Assembly: GCA_041946675.1 (NCBI GenBank) | Contig: JBHGAU010000108.1 | Span: 1-6,920, forward strand | Origin: CAWBKV01 sp041946675 | GTDB lineage: Archaea > Halobacteriota > Methanosarcinia > Methanotrichales > Methanotrichaceae | Reading direction: 5' to 3' | Length of the DNA stretch: 6,920 nt | Shown here: one piece after another, positions 1 through 4,737 of the stretch | Layout: each line of letters begins with the position of its first letter | How positions within the stretch are numbered: position 1 is the first letter of the stretch | The notes under the pieces: model-generated | What the model was told of the DNA's origin: nothing | Seen by the model: only the letters and a program-made list of their open reading frames with translations | The model's database searches: none | Position numbers and translations under genes: made by a program

Positions 1-288
1 CAGCAAGAAGCTTAAACCGTGCCCGGATGCTTCTGGTGACAGATGAAGGACATTCGGATGATTATATTGCAAAAGCATTACAGGTTGCCAAGTCCACAGT
101 AGCCCGAATCAGGGGAAGATACTGCCATGAAGGTCCGGAATCTGCATTGAGAGAAAAAACCGCGTACCGGTGCTCTTCCAAAGATTGATGGAAGAGCAAA
201 AATCCTTAGAATGCTAAAAAACGAGACCAAGCCGTGGCAGAAGCAGCAGTGGTGTATAATCCAAATAACAATCGACTTGGCTTCATAA
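1..288 (+). pseudogene. IS630-family transposase remnant (frameshifted, internally deleted)
   Basis: The frame from position 3 reads like the helix-turn-helix start of IS630-type (Tc1/mariner-related DDE) transposases: LNRARMLLVTDEGHSDDYIA, then KALQVAKSTVARIRGRY and an EGPESALREK segment. The frame stops at 186-188. The conserved continuation, PRTGALPKIDGRAK, resumes at 160 in the +1 frame, so one extra A in the six-A run at 154-159 explains the break. In that second frame KIDGRAK (181-201) is followed almost at once by LKNETKPWQKQQWCI (214-258). In intact members about 50 residues separate these blocks, so an in-frame deletion is inferred near 200-212. After WCI the reading ends at 286-288 and the whole DDE catalytic domain is absent. 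The first roughly 25-30 residues lie left of the window. No terminal inverted repeats were seen. It cannot be active. Confidence 0.8.
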
Positions 289-305
289 GTTATTTCTAGA
301 CAAAC

Positions 306-315
306 AAATATATAA
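306..315 (+). promoter_or_regulatory. TATA box of the YciI-like gene
   Basis: AAATATATAA stands 37-46 bases before the ATG at 352. Archaeal transcription normally starts about 25-27 bases after the centre of such a box, which puts the 5' end near 336-340 and leaves a leader of only about 12-16 bases. No purine-rich Shine-Dalgarno site is present in front of the ATG, which fits a nearly leaderless transcript. The box lies just after the end of the transposase remnant. This is read from sequence only. Confidence 0.5.
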
Positions 316-351
316 GGACATCTCAAATGAATGCTGTAAGAAGTTATAGCC

Positions 352-678
352 ATGCAAGACAATAATCCCGGCAGCGATCAGGCAAAGAAGCACTTCGTAA
401 TCAAGCTCATCCCGCCCAGGCCGACCTTCCATCTGGATATGTCGGAGGATGAAAGGTATACAATGAAACAGCATGCTGTCTACTGGAATAGCCTGGTCGA
501 CAAGGGAGTTGTCATCATCTTCGGCCCAGTGCTTGATCCAAGGGGCGTTTATGGTCTTGGAGTCATGGAAGTCGAAGACGAGCCTCAAGCCCGCACATTC
601 ATCGCAGAGGACCCTGCAGTTAAATCAGGGCTTGTGGAGATGGAAATCTATACGATACTTGCATCAACACACAAATAG
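352..678 (+). CDS. YciI-like (YCII-related domain) protein
   Basis: This 108-residue cytosolic protein is a single YCII domain, a ferredoxin-like alpha/beta fold. Recognisable blocks are HFVIKLIPPRPTF (14-26), the helix MSEDERYTMKQHAVYW (30-45) containing conserved His41, the strand KGVVIIFGPVLDPRGVYGLGVMEV (51-74), and the helix-turn ARTFIAEDPAVKSGL (80-94) with Asp87-Pro88. The length is typical of the family. The His/Asp pair of such proteins has been proposed as catalytic or ligand-binding, but the substrate of this subgroup is unknown to me. The start is supported by the in-frame stop at 337-339 and by the TATA box upstream. No signal peptide or membrane segment is present. The next gene is 241 bases away and probably separately transcribed. 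The fold assignment is firm and the function is open. Confidence 0.88.
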   Translation: MQDNNPGSDQAKKHFVIKLIPPRPTFHLDMSEDERYTMKQHAVYWNSLVDKGVVIIFGPVLDPRGVYGLGVMEVEDEPQARTFIAEDPAVKSGLVEMEIYTILASTHK

Positions 679-888
679 CTACCAGAATCAGTACAAGTTA
701 ATACTTTGGTTGCGCCCTTCATATGGATTTTTGGCATAAAAACAAAAGGACCGCCAATCTTAGTCCTATTAACCTTATAATATCTTAGATTATCAGCGGC
801 TTCAATACAAAGCAGTAGCTCTACAATATAGGTTCTCGAATCATAATCGCTTCAGAATCGGCATCAAATCAAACAGTCATTCACAACG

Positions 889-896
889 AATTTAAG
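889..896 (+). promoter_or_regulatory. Possible TATA box for a leaderless adenine deaminase mRNA
   Basis: AATTTAAG is centred about 27 bases before the ATG at 920, so transcription would begin at or next to the start codon. The ATG has no Shine-Dalgarno site in front of it, which agrees with a leaderless message. A second AT-rich candidate, CTTATAATAT at 774-783, would give a leader of about 110 bases instead. The rest of the 679-919 interval shows no ORF or strong hairpin. Confidence 0.35.
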
Positions 897-919
897 CCAG
901 TGCCATCATAGCCTGCCTC

Positions 920-2641
920 ATGGATTCCCTCGAGGAGCTGATATCGGCAGCCAGATGCGAGATAGAGGTCGATCTGCTAATTGTTGGGGCCGATATCGTG
1001 AACACCCTTTCAGGTGAGCTTCACAGAGCCGATGTCGCAATCCATAAAGGCCGCATAGCTGGCTTCGATTGCTCCAGCGCCAGAGAAACAATCGATCTCA
1101 CAGGATTCATCCTCTCGCCCGGATTTATAGACGGCCACGTCCACATCGAGAGTGCAATGGTAACGGTGCCTGAATATGCAAGGACCGTAGTGCCGAAGGG
1201 AGCCACTTCAGTAGTTGCCGATCCCCACGAGATAGCTAATGTCCTCGGCATCGAGGGAATAAGGTACATGCTCGGCTCATCAGGGCATGTTCCCCTGAAC
1301 ATCTTCATAATGCTCTCATCTTGTGTCCCTGCAACGAACCTGGAGACATCAGGCGCAGTCTTGGATGCCGGATCTCTGGAAGATCTCATAAGTGTGGATC
1401 ATGTCCCCGGCATTGCTGAGATGATGAACTACCCTGGAGTGATCTTTCGAGACCCTGAGGTTCTAAAGAAGATCAGGCTTGCTCATGGTTGCAGAAAGCG
1501 CATTGACGGCCATTCCCCGAAGCTCACGGGGAAGGACCTGACCGCCTACATTGCTGCAGGGATCACATCCGACCACGAGTGCACATCTGTTGGTGAAGCC
1601 AGGGAGAAGCTTCGCAAGGGAATGTACATAATGGTACGAGAAGGCAGCGCAGCCAAGAACCTTCTGGATCTTCTTCCCCTGATCACGCCCAGGAATGCAA
1701 GGCGCTTCATGTTTGTATCGGATGATAGGCATCCTGCGGATATTCTCAAAGAAGGACACATAGATTTCATGATCAGGACAGCTATCAAGCATGGACTTGA
1801 TCCCATATTGGCCCTGCAGATCGCAAGCCTGAATGCAGCCGAATACTTCGGTCTTGGAGATCTTGGATCTATTGCTCCAGGATACAGGGCGGATATCGCA
1901 GTCCTCGATGATCTGCAGTCGCCTAATGTGATGAAGGTTTTCAAAGATGGCAAGCTTGTAGCAGAAGATGGCGATCTTATTGCTCGACTTGAGGCAGCTC
2001 CAGCTCCTAAGAGCTCGGCGATGAGGATAGGAGAGATTGATGCAGGATCATTTGAAATCACAGCCAAGTCTTCAAAAGCCAGGGTGATTGGAGTAATTCC
2101 CGATCAGATCATCACAAAATCAATGATCTACGGGGTGAAGGCGGCCGATGGCAGAGTTGTGGCGGATACAGATCGAGATATTCTGAAGATGGCGGTCGTC
2201 GAGCGCCATAATGCTTCAGGCAATGTGAGACTCGGCCTCGTGAAAGGTTTTGGATTTCAGGCTGGAGCCATCGCTACCTCTGTTGCCCACGACTCGCACA
2301 ATATAGCGGTTGTAGGCACCAGCTCGGAGGATATGCTCGCCTCAATCATGGCTGTGAAAGAGATGAACGGCGGGCTGGTGGTAGTGAAAGATGGTCTCGT
2401 GAAGGCCAGGCTTCCCCTGCCTGTCGCCGGCCTTATGTCCGAGAGATACATGAGGGAGGTGGCAGACGGCATAGATGATTGTATCGACGCTGCTCATGGC
2501 TTGGGCTCTGACCTCAAGGATCCATTCATGACTTTATCGTTCCTGTGTTTGCCTGTGATACCTGAGCTGAAGCTGACCGACCTTGGGTTAGTGGATGTGA
2601 ACAAATTTTCTTTTGTGCCGTTGTTTGTTGAGGATACATGA
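920..2641 (+). CDS. ade: Adenine deaminase
   Basis: A 573-residue metal-dependent amidohydrolase that converts adenine to hypoxanthine and ammonia in purine salvage in the cytosol (EC 3.5.4.2). The metal-binding signature GFIDGHVHIESAM spans 68-80 with His73 and His75. It is followed by VADPHEIANVLG (99-110), IMLSSCVPAT (130-139), DGHSPKLTGKDL (196-207), GITSDHECTS (214-223) and the barrel-closing FVSDDRHPAD (265-274). The C-terminal domain specific to this family carries VVERHNASGNVRLGLVKGFG (426-445), then ATSVAHDSHNIAVVG (452-466) and PELKLTDLGLVD (548-559). All expected motifs are present and the length is normal. The ATG at 920 is the first start after an in-frame TAA at 893-895. It stands alone; the genes on either side are not purine genes. 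The assignment to Ade rather than another amidohydrolase rests on the C-terminal block. Confidence 0.97.
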   Translation: MDSLEELISAARCEIEVDLLIVGADIVNTLSGELHRADVAIHKGRIAGFDCSSARETIDLTGFILSPGFIDGHVHIESAMVTVPEYARTVVPKGATSVVADPHEIANVLGIEGIRYMLGSSGHVPLNIFIMLSSCVPATNLETSGAVLDAGSLEDLISVDHVPGIAEMMNYPGVIFRDPEVLKKIRLAHGCRKRIDGHSPKLTGKDLTAYIAAGITSDHECTSVGEAREKLRKGMYIMVREGSAAKNLLDLLPLITPRNARRFMFVSDDRHPADILKEGHIDFMIRTAIKHGLDPILALQIASLNAAEYFGLGDLGSIAPGYRADIAVLDDLQSPNVMKVFKDGKLVAEDGDLIARLEAAPAPKSSAMRIGEIDAGSFEITAKSSKARVIGVIPDQIITKSMIYGVKAADGRVVADTDRDILKMAVVERHNASGNVRLGLVKGFGFQAGAIATSVAHDSHNIAVVGTSSEDMLASIMAVKEMNGGLVVVKDGLVKARLPLPVAGLMSERYMREVADGIDDCIDAAHGLGSDLKDPFMTLSFLCLPVIPELKLTDLGLVDVNKFSFVPLFVEDT

Positions 2642-2736
2642 AGGATGAAGATGGAATGGGTCATACTGGCACATCTCAGGTTTCAAAACCTAAGCCTTCT
2701 AAGATTAAGCGGAAGGAAAGCGTTATACTCTTTTGA
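2638..2736 (+). CDS. Doubtful 32-residue basic ORF overlapping the end of ade
   Basis: An ATG overlaps the ade stop as ATGA and opens 32 codons, MKDEDGMGHTG at the start and a lysine-rich, proline-containing tail ending KIKRKESVILF. The overlap geometry is what translational coupling would look like. However, there is no recognisable family, the ORF is very short, and such an overlap occurs easily by chance. No function can be offered. It is more likely a fortuitous reading frame than a gene. Confidence 0.15.
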   Translation: MKDEDGMGHTGTSQVSKPKPSKIKRKESVILF

Positions 2737-2753
2737 TCCTATCCTACGGATCA
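2734..2753 (+). repeat. Short inverted repeat upstream of the oxidoreductase relic
   Basis: TGATCC (2734-2739) and GGATCA (2748-2753) form a perfect 6-bp inverted repeat with an 8-base spacer, ending 10 bases before the ATG at 2764. A TATA-like GTTATACT lies at 2721-2728. The placement would suit an operator of the former redox gene, or a weak hairpin closing the ade transcript. No T-run follows. Chance is not excluded for six-base arms. Confidence 0.3.
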
Positions 2754-2763
2754 GGTATATTCC

Positions 2764-2899
2764 ATGAAAGTTTTGATAATTCTCGCTCATCCAAGGCCGG
2801 AAAGCTTCAACCACGCCATCGCCGAGATGGCCAGGAAAAGCCTGGCTGGAGGACGTCAGAGCAACAGTTGCAGAACTTTTCCAGGAGGACCGATCATGA
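2764..2899 (+). pseudogene. NAD(P)H:quinone oxidoreductase remnant (both ends, centre deleted)
   Basis: The frame from ATG 2764 begins MKVLIILAHPRPESFNHAIA, then EMARKS. This is the first strand and phosphate-binding loop of flavodoxin-fold NAD(P)H dehydrogenases (quinone) of the NQO1/KefF/MdaB type. From about 2841 the homology-like reading moves to the +1 frame, AWLEDVRATVAELFQEDRS, ending with TGA at 2897-2899. That resembles the C-terminal helix of the same family. A normal protein has about 180-200 residues, so roughly 150 central residues are missing, together with the flavin site, and the two ends are out of frame. The junction lies in a perfect inverted repeat, GCCAGG/CCTGGC at 2830-2846. 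The N-terminal match is clear. The C-terminal match is from memory of the family and less certain. The stop overlaps the next gene's ATG, which suggests the intact ancestor was its operon partner. Confidence 0.65.
2883..2888 (+). promoter_or_regulatory. Shine-Dalgarno site fixing the start of the exported protein
   Basis: AGGAGG lies 7 bases before the ATG at 2896, an ideal spacing and the best ribosome binding site in the window. It supports translation starting at 2896 and not at the in-frame ATG at 2764, which belongs to the oxidoreductase relic. Confidence 0.75.
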
Positions 2900-3498
2900 A
2901 GCTATTGGCTTCGTTGTTAGCATCTCTATTATTCATCTCTGCGACAGCTTTTGCGGTTCAGGATAGCTTGATCACTGAACCGTATAAAATCTCATTTGAT
3001 TTGGGATGCGAGCATAGCGCTTATACAATAAAAATTATGCCTCCAAAAAGTACTGAGTCTTCAAAAAAATCTACCGATTACAACATAGAAATAACAAAGG
3101 GCTCAGGGCAGGCTATTATAAGGATAACGAATTACGAAGAGGCACAACCGATATTATCGCCTGAAGATCTGGCAAAAGCCATGGTATATTCATATTTATC
3201 GACAAATACCAGAGTTCTCAATTATACTATAACGAGGATCGATGGGACATCAGGCCCTCTTTATGCAGTCAATTATCTTATGAGCTCTATTATCGGATAT
3301 AAAAATGTTTATCAGATAGAGTATTATCCAGTCTTTGATAAAGGTCATACCTTTTGTATTATCTCTTCTACAGTTCCATGGGATGCCGGGACACGACAGC
3401 TGATTGAAACTATTCATATTGAACAGACGAGCGATATGATAAACAGGTTAAACGCCATATTTCAGAATAGCTCTGGCTTTATGTTCTGGCCCAAATAA
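2896..3498 (+). CDS. Exported protein of unknown function
   Basis: I do not recognise the family. Translated from 2896 it has 200 residues. It opens with a classical signal peptide, MKLLASLLASLLFISATAFA, ending in an A-x-A site, so cleavage is expected after residue 20. The mature part has alternating polar and hydrophobic strands (YKISFDLG 30-37, YTIKIM 43-48, YNIEITKGSGQAIIRITNY 62-80, LYAVNYLMSSIIGYKNVYQIEYYPVF 122-147), which suggests a beta-rich fold. There are only two cysteines, Cys38 and Cys154, a possible disulfide pair. No second membrane segment or C-terminal anchor is visible, so it is probably secreted or on the cell surface. A longer frame exists from 2764, but its first 44 residues derive from the oxidoreductase relic. 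The gene is visibly AT-richer than ade (one 60-base stretch at 3061-3120 is 35% GC), which may reflect transfer or relaxed selection. Hairpins follow at 3554-3594. Confidence 0.75.
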   Translation: MKLLASLLASLLFISATAFAVQDSLITEPYKISFDLGCEHSAYTIKIMPPKSTESSKKSTDYNIEITKGSGQAIIRITNYEEAQPILSPEDLAKAMVYSYLSTNTRVLNYTITRIDGTSGPLYAVNYLMSSIIGYKNVYQIEYYPVFDKGHTFCIISSTVPWDAGTRQLIETIHIEQTSDMINRLNAIFQNSSGFMFWPK

Positions 3499-3553
3499 TC
3501 ATAAAGTCTACATTTTCTTAGGGCTTGAACTTTTAGCTATTCTACACCCATGA

Positions 3554-3570
3554 GCAGCTGTGTGTGCTGC
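3554..3570 (+). terminator. Hairpin downstream of the exported-protein gene
   Basis: GCAGC (3554-3558) and GCTGC (3566-3570) form a perfect 5-bp stem with a TGTGTGT loop, 55 bases after the stop codon. There is no T-run directly after it. It directly precedes the stronger hairpin at 3572-3594. Together they may end or protect the transcript. Confidence 0.3.
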
Positions 3571-3571
3571 C

Positions 3572-3594
3572 CCTAACTCCTCTTCGGAGGAAGG
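3572..3594 (+). terminator. Bulged hairpin with a cUUCGg tetraloop
   Basis: TCCTC (3578-3582) pairs with GAGGA (3587-3591) around TTCG, giving the exceptionally stable C(UUCG)G tetraloop. A further CCT/AGG step (3572-3574 with 3592-3594) continues the stem beyond a 3-base AAC bulge, for 8 pairs in all. It lies 74 bases after the stop of the exported-protein gene. The T-rich stretch GGCTTTGGATATTTAGG follows. The fold is seen in the sequence; the role as terminator or 3'-end stabiliser is inferred. Confidence 0.4.
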
Positions 3595-3818
3595 CTTTGG
3601 ATATTTAGGCTATACGGTTGATTGGAATCCGCCAATATGTTCTTGCTCCTTCTATGGCTGTACAATTTTTCCAGCCATACCTCCAGCCATATCTCCTTCT
3701 CCAAAATTTGGGTGATCTTTGCGTACCATGATGCGATAAAGTCCATACCTATGCCTTTATAACCTTTAGAAATCTTGTGATGTGTCCTGCATGCCCCAGG
3801 ACTGTTTTCCATCATCAT
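3573..3818 (-). pseudogene. Degraded ORF, possibly a methyltransferase N-terminus
   Basis: The minus strand has an 81-codon open frame. Its part around KGYKGIGMDFIASWYAKIT (residues 18-36) recalls the N-terminus of class I SAM-dependent methyltransferases of methanogens, which often begin with a GxGMExxIAxWYAxxT-like segment. After that the frame loses resemblance (EIWLEVWLEKLYSHRRSKN), while a neighbouring frame reads DMAGGMAGKIVQP before a stop. This would fit a frameshifted relic. No SAM-binding glycine-rich loop (ExxxGxG) is present in any frame. The assignment is a memory-based resemblance over about 20 residues, and the frame may equally be chance. The 405-base stretch 3499-3903 otherwise holds the two hairpins and nothing else convincing. 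Confidence 0.25.
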
Positions 3819-3903
3819 ATCAGAGTTTCCTCATATTGGAATATTGATACCAAGCCCGCATTGGTTAGCCGTTAATCTATAGCTACCTTACAGTCCCCTA
3901 TAT

Positions 3904-4188
3904 TCACTCTTCAAGGGCTTTCTTGATATCGTCTACTTTTTTGGCAACTTCACTTATCTGCAACCTCAGTTCCGAGATCTCGCTGGATGTTTCATCTTCC
4001 TTTTTGGACTGCAATATTTGATCCAGCTCTCCAAAACCTACGCCGAATGTAACAACAAAAGCCACTGCAACCAATACTCCGACTGCAATATCCGTCATCA
4101 GATTAATTCCGCCGACCCAAATATATACAACAGAGATCATGGCGATGGCTATCCAACAGGCAGCAATGATTACAGCTCTACCTTCCAT
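3904..4188 (-). CDS. Small two-helix membrane protein with charged helical tail
   Basis: The 94-residue product has two hydrophobic helices, about residues 5-25 (AVIIAACWIAIAMISVVYIWV) and 33-53 (DIAVGVLVAVAFVVTFGVGF). These are joined by a short GGINLMT turn, so both ends should lie on the same side of the membrane. Residues 60-94 are highly charged (KKEDETSSEISEL, then EVAKKVDDIKKALEE) with hydrophobic positions spaced as in a coiled coil, suggesting oligomerisation or a partner-binding tail. The family is not known to me by name. Its ATG follows the TAA of the regulator gene without a gap, so the two are co-transcribed and translationally coupled, and the membrane protein is probably the regulator's target or partner. 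The start is supported by GGAGG at 4203-4199. Confidence 0.8.
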   Translation of the reverse strand: MEGRAVIIAACWIAIAMISVVYIWVGGINLMTDIAVGVLVAVAFVVTFGVGFGELDQILQSKKEDETSSEISELRLQISEVAKKVDDIKKALEE

Positions 4189-4488
4189 TTATTCCAATCC
4201 TCCTCTCATCAGTTGCTCTGGAGAAATAGTGATATTGAAATCGTTGAGCTGATAGTATCGAAGGGCTTTGGCTTCTCCTTCAACCAATGCTACACGGCTT
4301 TTGACAAAGCCTGCCTTCTCAAGCTTCTTGAGATGAATTTTGGCTAAGGCTCTATTGACCACTAGCACGCTTGCGATCTCGCTCAAGTACATATCACGTT
4401 TCTCCCTGGCCATCACGGCTATGATCCTCAGCCTGAGAGGATGACCTAACGCGTTCAATTTCTCTGCTAAATCCTCTAGTTCAGACAT
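4189..4488 (-). CDS. ArsR-like winged-helix transcriptional regulator
   Basis: A 99-residue DNA-binding protein read from the second ATG, MSELEDLAEKLNALGHPLRL. The motif LNALGHPLRLRIIAVM is the ArsR-type opening helix. It is followed by YLSEIASVLVVNRALAKIHLKKLEKAGFVKS (helix-turn-helix with recognition helix NRALAKIHLKKLEKAG) and a wing, RVALVEGEAKALRYYQL. There are no cysteine pairs of the metal-sensing ArsR type, so the signal is unknown. An upstream in-frame ATG at 4506 would add MLLPNN. I prefer 4488 because the AATAAAAT box at 4520-4513 places transcription at about that codon, and the helix begins there. The gene ends in TAA directly against the ATG of the membrane protein. A palindrome over its start (4485-4508) suggests autoregulation. 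Confidence 0.87.
   Translation of the reverse strand: MSELEDLAEKLNALGHPLRLRIIAVMAREKRDMYLSEIASVLVVNRALAKIHLKKLEKAGFVKSRVALVEGEAKALRYYQLNDFNITISPEQLMRGGLE
4199..4203 (-). promoter_or_regulatory. Shine-Dalgarno site of the membrane-protein gene
   Basis: Read on the minus strand, GGAGG lies inside the last codons of the regulator gene, 10 bases before the ATG at 4188. It supports that start and the coupling of the two reading frames. Confidence 0.5.
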
Positions 4489-4508
4489 GTTGTTAGGCAA
4501 TAACATGT
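4485..4508. promoter_or_regulatory. Palindrome over the regulator start, candidate operator
   Basis: ACATGTTGTT (4485-4494) and AATAACATGT (4499-4508) are inverted copies with one mismatch out of ten, separated by AGGC. Both candidate start codons of the regulator (4506 and 4488) fall inside the ACATGT ends. Two half-sites about two helical turns in total length suit a dimeric winged-helix protein, and binding here would block transcription initiation from the TATA boxes at 4513-4528. As RNA it could instead form a hairpin over the start codon. The repeat is seen directly; its role is inferred. Confidence 0.6.
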
Positions 4509-4512
4509 AACC

Positions 4513-4528
4513 ATTTTATTACATATAA
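4513..4528 (-). promoter_or_regulatory. TATA region of the regulator operon
   Basis: Read on the minus strand, TTATATG (4528-4522) and AATAAAAT (4520-4513) are overlapping AT-rich candidates. The second is centred about 28 bases before the ATG at 4488 and predicts a leaderless message. The first predicts a leader of about 10 bases. Neither fits the upstream ATG at 4506, which would lie too close to the boxes. Confidence 0.45.
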
Positions 4529-4666
4529 TCTTCTCGTTTCGCTAGCTCAGTAGTGCTCAAGAGCTGATTAGAGTTGTAGGCTGTATGCTTATGGATATCA
4601 ATGAAGAGTGGATCTCAGGTAATATATATTTATCAATGGACAAATGCTTTCCATGTGAATAAGATA

Positions 4667-4676
4667 TTTATATTTT
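4667..4676 (+). promoter_or_regulatory. TATA-like box upstream of mutL
   Basis: TTTATATTTT lies 62-71 bases before the mutL ATG, predicting a start near 4698 and a leader of about 40 bases. Another AT-rich run, AATATATATTTA at 4621-4632, is an alternative. Only a weak purine stretch (AAGAGAT, 4726-4732) precedes the ATG as a ribosome site. The rest of the divergent 4507-4737 interval holds the regulator promoter and a spurious 25-codon ORF. Confidence 0.35.
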
Positions 4677-4737
4677 CCAACATCCTACTAAAAGGACATT
4701 CAAGCAAAGAAAATCACTTAAAAATCAAGAGATACCA

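Noticed and set aside
747..767. AGGAC/GTCCT inverted repeat as terminator of the YciI-like gene
   Set aside because: Only five pairs around an 11-base loop, no T-run, and almost 70 bases after the stop codon.
1021..2472. Long minus-strand open frames of up to 173 codons opposite ade
   Set aside because: They mirror the codon pattern of the strongly supported ade gene and encode serine/arginine-rich sequences without recognisable motifs.
3863..3887. GGTTAGC/GCTACC hairpin as terminator of the minus-strand operon
   Set aside because: It needs a bulge in a six-pair stem and has no T-run on the minus strand; not distinguishable from chance.
4541..4572. tRNA-like D-arm (TAGCTCAGT with AGCTC/GAGCT pairing)
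   Set aside because: The loop is too long for a D-arm and there is no acceptor stem, anticodon stem or T-loop sequence downstream.
4585..4662. 25-codon ORF (MLMDINEEWISGNIYLSMDK and five more residues) between the regulator and mutL
   Set aside because: No Shine-Dalgarno site, no family, and it runs through the AT-rich promoter region of mutL; most likely chance.
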